From: Cristatella mucedo
Lineage: Eukaryota > Bryozoa > Phylactolaemata > Cristatellidae
Assembly: GCA_009760855.2 (NCBI GenBank)
Contig: WPIO01000001.1
Location: forward strand, 21,606,501-21,670,500
DNA: 64,000 nt
Direction of reading: 5' to 3'
Of the stretch, positions 11,436 through 23,005 are shown piece after piece. The notes below the pieces were generated by a model that worked only from the letters and a program-made list of their open reading frames with translations, was not told the origin of the DNA and did not search any database. The position numbers were made by a program, and so were the translations under genes. How positions within the stretch are numbered: position 1 is the stretch's first letter; every line of letters starts with the position of its first letter.

Positions 11436-12265
11436 ACCCTTTGAATGGTCATTATTGTATGGCTGCATGGTAAATACATGCTAATTTGGATTCATTTGGT
11501 GTACGTTCTGGCTAAAAAAGACGGGAATTTCCCACCTTGTCTTCGGAAACGGTCCTGGTTGTAGAAGCAAGGTTTTAAGGGAATAATGGCCTTTGTCTAC
11601 ACTTCTGAGGACTAAGAAATTAGGTGTGGTCTTATGGCGCTGCTGCGGTTTTATAGTTCTGTGAGTTTTTTGTTTTTCAAGGGTGAGTCACGGCTTGCAC
11701 AGGAAGGGTAGTGGGAACGCAGGGCGCAGGAGAGAACGGTCACGTGAGCCTCTCGCTGCGAGCCCAAATACACAGTTCTTGGACATTCGGCGTTTCCGTA
11801 ACGTCGCTAATTTCCGGTCGGAGCGTCAAATCGCCGGCTATTTCGACTGTTTGAGAGGTCTTGCGAAGCGTTTAACGATACGGAGACTTCGTCGGCTGGC
11901 CGCTTGGGTTCGAGAGAAAAATCCAGGAGTGTATGAGTGGTTGAGTGGCACCTGTAATTGCTGTATCGTCGAACCGGCCGGTGTGTCGTGCAACTAAGGT
12001 TTGCCAGGCGGCGGCGGATGGTGTGGCAGGAGGCGACGGCGTTCCAGGCGGTGACGGTTTGCCAGGCGGCGATGGTGTGCAGCGAGGCGGCGGTCAGCGG
12101 TGAGGCCAAAGCGCACAGCAGCGAGGCGAATGCGTATGGGAAGCGAGACGGAGGTGGGCAGCAGCAGAGAGACGGCAGCGTGCGGTAGGAGAGGCGGCGG
12201 CGCAGGTAGCAGAGTCGGCGGAGGATGGTGAAGCGGCGGTATTCGTCAGGGAGGCGGCGGTGTAA
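11436..12265. other. Unassigned; GGC-rich simple repeats in second half
   Basis: No gene recognised. From about 11995 to 12245 the sequence is built from imperfect units such as ggcggcggatggtgtggcag and gaggcggcggt, a GC-rich minisatellite-like tract. A 104-codon open frame at 11683-11997 has no recognisable domain and is not called. Confidence 0.5.
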
Positions 12266-12357
12266 TTGTAAATTGTAAAGCGCCTAGAAAGAGATTGAGT
12301 TCTCTGAGGGAGCTTTATCCAATTTATTATTGTTATTATTATTATTATTATTATTAC
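12266..12357 (+). mobile_element. LINE-A tail with (ATT)n
   Basis: Only the last ~45 bp of LINE-A (gtaaagcgcctagaaagaga ... gggagcttt) followed by nine or so ATT units. It is one of the shortest LINE-A insertions in the window and is inserted in the GGC-rich tract. Confidence 0.85.
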
Positions 12358-12837
12358 TGCTATTAGAGTCGGTGACTGAGGCTGCCGTCGGCATACAAGT
12401 GACGCTGCGCGAAGCCGGCACCCATATTTGCTGACGAGGTGCTGGACAGACGGAGAGCACCGACGGGTCGAAGACAGATGGGATTGGGCAAGTGACGGGC
12501 CTGCTAGCAGAGACCTAGCCATCGTACGGTAAGGACTGCACTCGGTCGGGCATGTGCCACGATAGTAACTTTCGGCTAATGAGTTACCATCCTAAATATC
12601 TCAGGAATTTGAGCCGGTTAGTGATTCGTCGCGGATTTTTTGCTCCACCTCTTTTCCTTTCTTTCCTTCATTTTCGGTCTCGAAGCAGTGAAGCACCGGA
12701 GGTGCACGTGCAAAGTTGCTAGAGGCTTAAAATGAGTTGGTTCGAAATGGCTATACAATGGTTCTCTTCTATGTCGTGGTTCTCGGGCATTTAACCGGTC
12801 CTCTTTGGGTCGTCGAACGCTTTAGAGCTCACTCTCT

Positions 12838-12995
12838 CACATGCACACACAACACGCACGCGTGCGTGCGTCCGCGCGCGCACACGCAACACAACGCAGC
12901 ACACACCCAGGCGCACACGTGCTCACACAACACACACACACGCGCACACACACGCACGCGCGCAACCACGCGCACATATGCTCACGCACGCAAGC
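12838..12995. repeat. (CA)n/(CG)-rich microsatellite
   Basis: Interrupted CA repeat with CACG and GCGC units. It gives spurious His-Thr open frames, which I discount. Confidence 0.85.
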
Positions 12996-14439
12996 GCAGT
13001 GCTTAGTCGTTGAATGGCTGCTATTTGCTATTAATTCCTCGGGCGGCCTTTTTGTATTGTGGCGAGTGACTTACGAGGTATTTCTGGTAATACATATTTT
13101 AGCCAATAATCCTGACATCTTTCTGCCAATTTAGCGGTTGAGAGGGTTCCACAGGCTTAGAAAATTCCACCTAAGCTAAGCACGCTCCTCCGGCATGCAC
13201 TACTTTACTCTTGGTACAGTTCTCTAAAGACCTGAATGCGAAAAAGTGTATAAAGACCTGAAGCTCGCAATACGCCAACGGTAACGACACAGCGGTCCAT
13301 ATTCTGCACGAAACTCTAACAGCAGGACCGTACAACAGAAAAAGCACAAACGACAGCCTGCAGATTACTGCTGATGCGGCAGGTGACTTCCAGCAGAGAC
13401 TCGCTTACAGCTTAGAGCAGTTCACGCTCGGCTCTCTGACTCACTCACTCGCCGGCAGACCGTTAAGTAAAGAGATTTCCTGGGAGCTCACCTGGGCTCA
13501 CCAATAAATCTAAAGCCAGGATGCACGCGTCATTCGCATCGACTAAAGAAACCTGATGGCGTTCGGTATTGCCATTGATGCTCGACTTAAGCTCCTTAAG
13601 GCCCCATATCTTCGTGCAGTGTCTCGAGAACCACACTAACGATCCGAGGCCTCTGTCACCCCGTTGAGGGCTCGTGAAACAAGCGCGAACAAATGAGTAC
13701 TCCAAGCAGGTGTCAACTACCATCCGGCATTCCTTTCAACAATTTTCCCTTGCACCAACAGGGTCTTTGATCGGTGCATAGCAGCGTGTTAGTGATGGTG
13801 GGACTAACACACCTTCGGTTGCTGTCTGTCGGCACACATCAATTTACAATATTTTCCCGACCCTCTAATGCTATGACCTCCCTGTTTTATTGCAATGCCT
13901 TCGATCAAACAACGGTACTTCAGCTTCCTGTCTTCTACTCCCACTTCCTGTTTTGCAACTCTACTCAATGGGTAATATATCTCATCTGCGTATTCGGTCG
14001 CCAATCTGTTACCCTCCCATCATTCGTTGCGTATCCTCTCTTGCAATGAAGCTCGTAACCTCTGCAGCTCTTCCAAATTCAAAGCCCCTCTCCAACACTT
14101 TTTAAATTGTTGGGTGTTTCCCATGCAATATGGACTCCTCTAGAGACTGGTCACGAAAAGTATTGATATAGAACTCCGGGAGGGGAGGCAGCAGTGCATT
14201 TTCAGCGACTGTTGGTTGCGTCCTTTTCGCTATCTCTGTATCGACCAACAGCTGGCTGCATGTCTCACCCTTCCGCCAAACCTTCCCAATAGGTCATCAC
14301 AGCACTGGTTCACGTTTGCCTCAAGTCCGAAGCAAGCCGTCAGTACATGAGATAGCGTTCCGTAGATTCCGATATCCGAATACAATAACGCGTCCAACAC
14401 CTCTACGTGTAGTTTGATGAAATTATAGCATAGCGCCGG
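12996..14439. other. Unassigned stretch
   Basis: No known family recognised on either strand. Open frames are short (under 95 codons) and overlap in several frames without conserved motifs. Confidence 0.4.
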
Positions 14440-15657
14440 CCTGACTCAATTTGAGTTCGCACAAGAACTGCTGAGCAGGAAACACCTCTGTCCTAGAGCG
14501 TTTAGCAAGAGGACGCAGCCGTCGTAGTAGAATCACGAGGATCGATATCGCCTGGCCTTTCAACCCAATAGTCCCGGCTAGCAACTGGAGGATAGGGCAA
14601 TGCTTGCCCAAGTTCGCTGTAGCCGATAGCCATCCTAAAGTTTGCATGACGGGTTTCCGTTAGAACGAGAGAGGTGGCCGAAGAGCACCTTCGCTCTCGA
14701 GCTGTGAGCAAGAGGACGAAGAGGTTGCAGTAGGATCACGAGGTGATAGATATTGGCTGACTTGTCAACCTCATTGTCCAAGCTAGTTATACAACGGCCG
14801 GGCGACGCTCGCTCGTGGCTCCTTCTTCGTCTTCGGCTCCCTTTCGACGCCGTCGCCGGTATTTTCCGGACTCATTTCTCTGAAAGCAAGGGAGGTGGGT
14901 GGGGTGTTCGCTGGTGATTGAGGCACAGGACGAGACAGCGCCAGGAGGATTCGGTGAACGCCACCGAATACGGTCGTAAAGCTCCCGAGCTCGCACTTTG
15001 GAATTTTTTTGGTGTTTTGTGTGTGTGTGTGTGTGCGCGAGTACGTGGTCTCGGCATAAGGATTTGCCGATGCAAACTAGAAGCAGCTCGGTGTGATGAG
15101 TGAGATATTTCGATGGTTCGGGCTCCTCTGTCTATTTGGGTCATTCTCCACTAGAGACGTAAGCAGCGTAAGCGTGAGGACGTATTTCCCCCGCAAGAGA
15201 GCTTGATGTAGTGTGTGAGGTATTCCTGCCATTAAGGTGGAAGCGGAGCCTTAGTTCTCCAGTCACGGTCTACGCTCCGTTTCGGGCTCCGTCTATTAGG
15301 GTCGTTCCCCACAATAGACGTGGGTAGCCTAAGTGCAGGGAAGTATTTCCCCCACAAGCCTGCTTGTGCTGCTGTGAGCCTGCGAGCAGCGTGGAGGATA
15401 AAACTGAGCTAGAAGCGCAGCGACATTGTGCGCTTGCGTATAAAGCGCAGTAAAATCCCCTATCTGTGTGCCTCTTTTTAATTCACGCCGCGGACTCAAG
15501 ACCCCCTTAGTAACGATAAGTAGGTCGGCGCCAGAAACACTCGTTTCGTGGCGGCCTGCTTATTTTGCGTAGGCTCGCACCGAACCGCATTCGGCAGCAG
15601 GTTGCGACCTCGGTAAGCGGCAGGTTACGTCTACTCCGCCGAGGCTTCAGTGTTACA
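14440..15657 (+). repeat. Repeat L copy 1 (GC-rich, LTR-like)
   Basis: Shares ordered blocks with 45530-47266: gagcaagaggacg; CGGACTC.TTTCT...GGGAGGTGGG.GGGG; gaattcggtg-type block with acgccacc; a segment with AAGTATTTCCCCC; TAAAG..CAGTAAAATCCC; CGCCAGAAA; GCTTATTT; and an end in GTTACA at 15657. Inside are direct repeats: a ~165-bp unit (cgggctcc at 15119 and 15283) and an older ~200-bp pair starting near 14450 and 14665. Upstream sub-repeats, a polyadenylation-like TAAAG and a CA end suggest an LTR, but no coding region is attached. Confidence 0.5.
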
Positions 15658-15659
15658 AT

Positions 15660-15912
15660 ATTCCAGAGCTAGGCTGCTGCGCCTCCACCGACGTGGCTCG
15701 GACACAGGCCGGTATCGTTCTTCTGCTAACCCACCGGTGAACAGCTTTTAGAAGTATCACTGGGACGGGCCGGTGCAGAGTTTGGATGTATCGTTGGGAC
15801 GGGCCGGTGCACAGCTGTGGTCAGCCTCTGATGTGGCTTAGACACAGGCTAGTATTGCTTCTCCCTCTAACCCGCCGGTAAACAGATTTGGGATTCATCA
15901 TCGGGTCCGGCC
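15660..15912. repeat. Tandem repeats, ~140-bp and 34-bp units
   Basis: The block acgtggctcggacacaggc at 15691 recurs as atgtggcttagacacaggc at 15831. Within the first unit, TATC..TGGGACGGGCCGGTGCA occurs at 15755 and 15789. It lies directly after repeat L copy 1 and may be its internal continuation. Confidence 0.65.
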
Positions 15913-16162
15913 TGTGGGCAGCCGCGGTCGAGGAGGGGATTCGCAAAGGACGAGAGGGTCGAGGGAGTCGTGCTTCCCTCTGCTTCGTACGTCGTAGAAT
16001 AAACCGTTGGTGTCGGTCATCGGCTGGCATTTCTGTGCTGTTCGTGAACCAAGCTACAGTACGAAACCTTTAAACCCGTAGGAAGATGTAAAGCCTTCTT
16101 AGCCTCGGACCAGCCACATGAGGCGGCAACGTATTCAAATTGGTTACGGTGTCTCGTAAATC

Positions 16163-16759
16163 TCCCACTTTACTGTACCATCGTAGCTAGCTTTTCGCCG
16201 ACCTGCACTGGCTACCAGTCAAGCAACGGATTGACTTCAAGGTCTTGTCGTTCACTTTTAGGTCCCTTCATTCTATGGCTCCAGCCTATCTCTCAGACAT
16301 ACTCCCCCATCAGGCCAAGCATCGTACCACCCGCTTTTCGGAATCCAACAGTCTAGAAATACCTCGTACAAACCTCAAATCCTTTGGAGACCGTGCATTT
16401 AGTTCGTATGCTCCCAAAGCCCGGAACTCCCTCCCGACCTGCGTCAAAACATCCCCTGACCTGACCACATTTAAAAGGAACTTAAAAACACCTATTTAGG
16501 AGAGCATTTAGTGGGTCCCTGTGATTCGTCCTTCATGTGCTTATTCGTGCTGACACTGTGCATGCTGCCACTAACCACATTGGCATGCTGACCCAGTGCA
16601 TGTCACCCCTAACCATGTTATTCATTTTGTTTGTTTTTCAAGCATGATTTTACTTACCATTTAATTGCATTTCCCTTTGTAGCAAATGTAAAGCGCCTAG
16701 AAAGAGATTGAGTTCTCTGAGGGCGCTTTATCAAGTACATTATTATTATTATTATTATA
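16163..16759 (+). mobile_element. LINE-A 3' fragment with (ATT)n tail
   Basis: C-terminal coding region from [16 protein letters not shown]-like sequence through SMAPAYLSDILPHQAKHR to a stop near 16500, then untranslated region, hairpin and ATT tail. Closely similar to the 38830-39986 copy, so it is comparatively young. Confidence 0.88.
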
Positions 16760-18702
16760 GCTAGGTATAGCTACCGTGGCTCTCTTACCCGATGTAGATG
16801 GCTGGAAAGTAAACTGGCCCTCCACCGTCCCTGCCATTAGAAGATGTTTATTTTATCCCGGCGTGGCCATCAGCGACTGGACCAGTACTTTGTACTCACG
16901 TTTCTCTGGACCTGCTTAGTGATTAGGAGTACCGAAGTCTCTCGCCGCGCCTGGCCTTCCGGTGGCCGGGTTTAGAGTGTTCCTATTACGAAAGGCAGCT
17001 TCCCTATCTTGCGTTGTGTCACTTCGAAATCCAAAAACGCCAAGTTTCTTCCCGTCATTGCCTTTAGGCAGTCTAATTCTCACTCCTGAATAATTGTGAC
17101 CCGCCTTAGTATACCGCCGTGACGCCGACATTTAAAAAAGTCTGCTCGCGGTTAGTTTTCTTACAGCGATTGCCTTAAATTTCCGCGTAGCTGAGAACTT
17201 GAGAGCGGGTGTGTCCTGCATCGGGCAGTTCCGTACCTGCTAATTTTCTAGACGACCGCACGGTGCTTTTAAAATTTCACTTTTTCAGATAGATTTTGAT
17301 CGATGGATTGTTCAGAAGCAGGTTCGTGGATGGTAGGCGAAGCGAATGGTCGTCTGCAACCCGCAAATGTAAGGAAGGAATGCGCACCTCTGGCGCTTCG
17401 AAGCTTGTGTAGCTTTTCGAAGGGCGCCTGATTGCCACGGAGATGCTTATATTCATCGGAACCGGTGCCTTAGTCTGGCAGCCTGCGCCCTCAGAACACT
17501 GCTAGCGGCGGCCGCCTGGCTAGTAGAATGCACGAGCCTCCCCCCCATAGCAACCCGTCGCCTTCCCGCACCGGGAGTGCTGCGCGTTCGCGTTGACCTG
17601 AGGTCTCGCTGTTGATTTCGTCATTTTTTGTACACAGGACGGCAAGAATGCCTGTGAAGTCGACTGCCGAACGGTAGCTGAAAGGTAAGATTAGTTGCTG
17701 CGCAATACACGTGTTGGCATTGTGCCCTGGCGCCTCTCCAGCATCCGGTACTGGCTTCACCCTCTGCTGCACACTTTCATACCCGTTAAAACCAACCCCT
17801 AGCGCAGCGGTCAATTCGGAAGTGCATTATTGTTAAGGCACATGTTGCTGCTAATGCCGTGCTCGTATTCACATTTGGAGAGTTGTGAACTAATTTTGAG
17901 TCCTGTAAACTAGTGGGAGTCACGCAGTGGTCACACACTGCACTCCACACTTGAGATTCTGTATCTGCAGCAATTTCTAAGACTTAACAATCTAGATGGT
18001 AGCGCTCTCAGGCTATTGGAGCGTCGGCCGGCTCTACGAAGCCCCCCACACCGTAAGGAGGTCATTTCGCTAGAAAGATTCAAGAGGATGCGTGTCGACC
18101 TCGGAAGGGAATGTCACTGCCGTGCTGAATGCCATTTCAAGCCTGGCAGCTCCCATCAGAAGCGGACCTGGGAAATAGAAACTTCCACTGACCGCCAGAT
18201 CTCCGTAGGCCCTGACCGAAAAAATGTTGTAGCTAACGAATAAAAATGGCAGCCTCGTAGAGAAACAGACTGCACCAGTCGGGCAGGTTTATTGTATAGT
18301 GTCATCTAACAAATTGGCATATTCCAACTGTGGTGGATAACCTGAAAGAGCCTCGTTAAAGGTGCATCGCCGGGTAGCCTCTTTAGACCTGAAAAAATAA
18401 AATCTATAGCTCCCATTTGGAAAGACTGGAGCTGAGTCCCGACGGCAAAATGACTGGATAGGTTTATTAAGATTCATTTTCTGCTGTGGCTCATGTGCAT
18501 GGCCTCACTCACAACAAAATGTCATACCGGATTAAATATTCTTCCGAAATTGTATCAACTACTGTTTGCCAAATTATGCACGAGACCACATTCGGATCTC
18601 ATTCAGACTGCAGTTTGTGCCTCCTTGGGTATAGAACATCATCTGCCAATCGTGAATCCTTTAGTTCCCGAAATTGATGCTGTCTCGAAAAATGTCACCC
18701 CA
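16760..18702. other. Unassigned stretch
   Basis: No gene or repeat family recognised. Open frames (up to 107 codons, 17491-17814 antisense) lack recognisable motifs or splice-consistent partners. Confidence 0.4.
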
Positions 18703-18832
18703 TCTAATTTGGCCTATTGGTTAAGGTGCTCACCCTGACCAAGGTCGTGGGCTCGAACCCTGTGGCATTTGTGAAGCACCTGAATAGAGATTAAGTTCTC
18801 TTAGGCGCTATACAAGTGAGGATTATTATTGT
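18703..18832 (+). mobile_element. SINE-B
   Basis: tRNA-derived head with A box (tggcctattggttaagg) and B box (gggctcgaacc). The tail AGCACCT-GAATAGAGATTAAGTTCTCT-TAGGCGCT forms the same two-part hairpin as the LINE-A end, then ATTATTATTG. Confidence 0.85.
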
Positions 18833-18899
18833 TTAAGCTATGAGTGGAGGGCGTGCCAGTGGATAAGGCCTCTAGAGCTGCTGTTTAAGCTTGGCAATC

Positions 18900-18942
18900 C
18901 CTCCCCTGGAAGCCTGGGTAGCCACTAGGCTTCCAGGGGAGG
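18900..18942. repeat. Perfect 16-bp inverted repeat (hairpin)
   Basis: CCTCCCCTGGAAGCCT at 18900-18915 and its exact reverse complement at 18927-18942, separated by 11 bases. RNA or single-stranded DNA would fold into a strong GC-rich stem-loop. Confidence 0.9.
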
Positions 18943-19790
18943 TCTAGGGACGTGCAGTCTCCGGCTAGCAGTGGAGGGCTGCTCGCCAAACGTGTCGGCT
19001 TGTTTGATGCAGGTAAGTTGGCGATCCCCACATACATGCTAGCCCTGGCTGAAGTCAGTGATGCTTCACTGGTCTTAATGATCATTGGTCGTGCTGTATG
19101 GCATCTTTCATATTTCAGGTATGCACTGGTGAAACGTGGCCTTCATAATCCTAAAGAAGCAAATGCGGAAAAAGCAAAGAGGGTAACGTGGTTGTGCACA
19201 GCTCTAATAATACTTGGCAACGGTAGGAGCCTCTCTTAACCTCTTCCCATTTTGCGCGGCAACCATGCAGCTGCTCGCATCAGCAGCGGCATTTCCGGCT
19301 GCCAATGCCCGGTCGATTTTCGGCCTCGTGCCCAGGCTGAACATGTCTGCCCGGCCTCGTTGTCGCTCGACGTGTCGCCGTCGAAGTGTGTGATGCCTTG
19401 AGATCGGTATGTTCTCGCAGCTGCAAAGGAGAACATTATGTTTAGGTGGCGAAGCCGAATATTTTAAAGGTCGTTAGTGACCGGCATTAGTTGGCTAGAG
19501 CATGGCTAGAGCAGCAGCATTACAGGTGTGAGGGTTTATCGCTGGCTAAGGGCTGCTGGTTGCAAACTTGGTCACAGGTGAGAACTTGTAAAGACAAGCT
19601 TGCTGTGTACGATCCTCGACGTCGGCCAATTTTCTTATAGTTAAAGGTTGATAAAAACGGAGTCATATAGAACACCTTAAGTGCCGATGTGGACTAGGCG
19701 ACTGTGCTCTTTTAACTGTTGGTGCTGTAGCACGACCGTCATTATGGGCTCGGAATTTACATGTCCTCTTCGATAACTGCCTGACGTACA
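18943..19790. other. Unassigned stretch with one 96-codon open frame
   Basis: The + strand frame 18952-19239 includes a hydrophobic segment (LVLMIIG...) and a lysine-rich part, but I recognise no family and no matching splice partners. It is left uncalled. Confidence 0.35.
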
Positions 19791-19794
19791 CAAC

Positions 19795-20135
19795 TTTTAT
19801 TCAAAAGATGTGACATCCTGTCTCGACATCTGTAACTCTCTGCTTGCTGGTTTACCTGCCTGTGCAACCAGGCGATTACAGTTGGTGAAAAACTCTGTGC
19901 AGCCAGGCTTGTCTGTCAGGAGCGGCACAGTTGCCGCACCACTTCTTGCCGACCAGCACTGGCTCCCAGTCAAGCAGCACATTCATTGACTTCAAGGCTC
20001 TGTCACTCACTTTTAGGTCTCTTCATTCTTGGGCTCCAGCCTACCTATCAGATCTGCTTCCTAAACAGGCTAAGTAAGCTTCATACCACATTTTCTGAAT
20101 CTATTCGCATAGCTACACTCACTTCCCGACTAGTC
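19795..20135 (+). mobile_element. LINE-A fragment
   Basis: Covers the DFCNSLLAGLPACATRRLQL-like segment to the [11 protein letters not shown]-like segment, frameshifted, then stops abruptly and is followed by LINE-B 3' sequence, probably a later insertion or recombination. Confidence 0.7.
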
Positions 20136-20149
20136 TATGCTTTCCATGG

Positions 20150-20290
20150 TCTCTTTGTTACTGAAATGGAGTCGGTTGGCTACCAAATGGGTACCGAAAG
20201 CCCCCTGGCTTTCAGTTCACAATAAAAAACTCCAGCATTACACCCACTTAATCTTTATGGCTTTTTGGAGTTATAGAGACACATTCTCTC
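20150..20290 (+). mobile_element. LINE-B 3' end
   Basis: ctttgttactgaaatggagtcggttggctacc through taccgaaagcc to the terminal hairpin (cattacacccacttaatc ... ttttggagttat). A 5'-truncated insertion. Confidence 0.75.
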
Positions 20291-20395
20291 AATCGTTTAT
20301 ACACATGCTGTTTTATTGCACTGCCTGTTAAAGCTTATGTCAGCACCGTCTTTGAATTACGACTGACCACAGGGGAGCCATTGTTCTGACACACC

Positions 20396-22140
20396 TTAAT
20401 AGTAATAATAATGCACTTGATAAATTGCCCTCCGAGAACTCAATCTCTTTCTAAGCGCTTTACTTTTACTGCAAAGAAAACACGATCGAATGGTTAGTGG
20501 TAGCATGCTCGATAAACAACACGAATAACATGGTTAGGGGTGACATGCACAGGGTCAGCATGCAAGTCTGGTTAGTGGCAGCATGCATAAGCACATAAAG
20601 GACGAATCGCAGGGACCCACTAAATGTTGAGATAAATAGGTGCGTTTTTAATTTCTTATTAAATGCGATCAAGTCAGGGGATATCATGACAGAAATCGGG
20701 AGTGAGTTCCAGGCTTTGGGAGCATACGAACTAAATGCATGGTCTCCAATGGATTTGAGGTTTGTACGAGGTACAGGTAAACAGTTAGATTCCGAAAAGC
20801 GGGTGGTACGATGCTTAGCCTGGTGGGGCAGTAGATCTGATGGGTAGGCTGGAGCCAAAGAATGAAGGGACCTGAAAGTGAGCGACAAAGCCTTGAAGTC
20901 GATGCGTTGCTTGGCTGGTAGCCAGTGCAGGTCGGCGAGAAGTGGTGTGATGTGGCAGCTGCAACGCTCATGACAGACAAGCCTAGCTGCAGAGTTTTGC
21001 ACCAGCTATAAGTGCCTGATTCCACAGGCGGTTAGAACAGCAAGCAGTGAGTTACAGAAGTCGAGATGGAATGTCACGAATGCATGGACCAATTTAGATG
21101 TCGTATCCCTGTCTAAACAAAGTTATGTAGCTGAAAGTAGGCATACTTGACTGTATAGCTGACGTGGTCGTCTAACGAAAGGTCACTTTGGAACATGACA
21201 CATTGATTTCGTGCAGATTCAACAGGAGATATGCTGGCAGCACCGATTTTGAGCGTTAGTCTTTCCAATTTCTGAATGACACTTGGTTTGCCCATAACTA
21301 GTAAGTTATTTTTATCATCAAATTTAAGAGAATTTGCTGCCATCCATATGCGAATGTCATAAATACATGCAGCAAGGGAGTTGAGAGAATTCGAGGTGCT
21401 CGAAGGCTGGGAGGGATCAAAGCCAAGCTACAACTGAGTGTCATCCGCATAAAAGTGAAAGCCTAGATTGTGCATGACAATCACATCGGCAAGAGGGAGA
21501 GTATAAACCATGAATTCATTTTGTTTGTTTTTCAAGCATGATTTTACTTACTATTCTATTGCGTATCACTTTGCAGCAAATGTAAAGCGCCTAGAAAGAG
21601 ATTAAGTTCTCTGAGGGCGCTTTATCAAGTGCAATATTATTATTATTATTATTATGAAAAGAACCGGACCAAGCACGGAGCCCTGAGGTACCGCAGATTT
21701 CAGAGGTGCCTCGGATGATCTTTGTTCATTCACGTCAATATTCTGGAGTCTTCCACTGAGATAGGACCTGAACCATTGCAGAGCAGTGCCAGTGATGCCC
21801 AGGCGAGATGAGAGGTGCTCAAGAAGGACTTTGTGATCGATAATATATCAAAAGCTGCCGAAAGATTGAGCAAAACAAGCAGACACTCTACCCATGTCTG
21901 CATTACTAAGTAGGTCGTTGTACACGCTAAGCAATGCTGATTTTATGGAGCTATTATCTCTAAAGCCAGACTGAAACTTACTAGCAAGGTTTGAAGTTTC
22001 AATATATGAGTTCAGCTGGTCTGCCACGACTCGTTCCAGTGTCTTTGATAAGGATGGTAGAAGGGAGACTGGGCGGTGTTTGCTCAACTTAATATCAGAC
22101 TTCTTCAACTTACATTTGGATAGGCTACAGTTTCAACAAG
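20396..22140 (-). mobile_element. LINE-A, long antisense copy
   Basis: From the AAT tail and hairpin at 20396-20470 through the complete C-terminal region and the RT palm to the RT fingers (HRPVSLLPSLSKTLERVV at about 22020-22080, then FQSGFRDNSSIKSAL). It shows frameshifts, and a second LINE-A inserted in the opposite direction at 21515-21653 cuts it. Confidence 0.85.
21515..21653 (+). mobile_element. LINE-A 3' end nested in another LINE-A, with target duplication
   Basis: The 139-bp insertion begins in the 3' untranslated region (ttcattttgtttg) and ends with the hairpin and seven ATT units. The host copy reads ATGAA on both sides (21510-21514 and 21654-21658), a short target-site duplication expected of target-primed reverse transcription. 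Confidence 0.88.
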
Positions 22141-22429
22141 AGAGCCCTCCTGGCGACCTGGATAAGCCTTATAAGTCATAATTACATTGATAAGTCATCC
22201 GATATGCTAAAGATAATTCATACGGGTAAGTCTATGAATGGGAGAAAACTGTGACTCTTGATATACTGATTGTGGCTTTGCCCAGCTTTCAGAAGTATTC
22301 TGAAAGGAATGAGTTAGCACGTGAGCTTGCCCAACATTGACTTGCCCAACCGTTCTGGTTTTAACTTGCTCATAGTCGTGTACAGGTAACCAATCATGCT
22401 AATTACAAGAACATTTTTTAGCAGACTTA

Positions 22430-22572
22430 ACAACCTCATTTTGTATAGCGTCAGGAGAGCCTTTGTGACTATCACTGTTGCCTGTAGTTGGTAATAAAGG
22501 ATTGCCATGCAGGATTCGAACCCACGACTTCCGGCAAGCACCTTACCTACGGAGCTACCACAGCCAAGAAAG
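22430..22572 (-). mobile_element. SINE-A, antisense
   Basis: Reverse complement of the tRNA-derived head (GGATTCGAACCC is the reversed B box; ccttacctacggagctaccac the reversed A box) with the body ttggtaataaaggattgcc and the reversed tail near 22437. Confidence 0.75.
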
Positions 22573-22639
22573 TAAAGTTGATTGTGGCACAATGAAAGCT
22601 TAGCAGCATAGATTCGTCTTAACTGTAATGTTTAGCTAA

Positions 22640-22870
22640 GACTTAATGATACAAAGTCAATGCAGTCGATCGCAGAAGTTGGGAGGCAGTTCTATGTTTT
22701 TGGTGCTAGCAAAATGAAGAGCCGATCACCATAAGATTTCAATGTAGTTCGAGGAATGGCAAGATGACTAGATGCTGAGGAGGGGGGGCGAAGCAAAAGC
22801 ACACTACTGGAGCAAGCAGGTCTAATAGTTAGGCTGTTGCTTGCGAGTGAAGTGACAATAAATCACACTT
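22640..22870 (-). mobile_element. LINE-C fragment, antisense
   Basis: Resembles the 58200-58320 stretch (gaggaacagcggatgattagttgctgagg against gaggaatggcaagatgactagatgctgagg), the region encoding PRTTLKS-like C-terminal sequence of a third L2-like family. Degenerate. Confidence 0.5.
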
Positions 22871-22874
22871 ACTC

Positions 22875-23002
22875 TTTGTTGTGTGAGATGAAGTCTGCTG
22901 GATACCGAATGCGTACCGAAAGCCGCTTAGGCTGTGAGTGTGCTATAAAAAACTCTCTTGTGTAACACCCACATAGTCTTTGTGGCTTTGTGGAGTTACA
23001 GG
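22875..23002 (+). mobile_element. LINE-B 3' end
   Basis: tgtgagatgaagtctgctgg through taccgaaagccgcttaggctg to the terminal hairpin ending ggagttacag. Only ~125 bp long, near-identical to the ends at 9940 and 27810. Confidence 0.85.
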
Positions 23003-23005
23003 GAT

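Noticed and set aside
12737-13134. His-Thr-rich open frames
   Set aside because: They are translations of the CA/CG microsatellite with no conserved protein around them.
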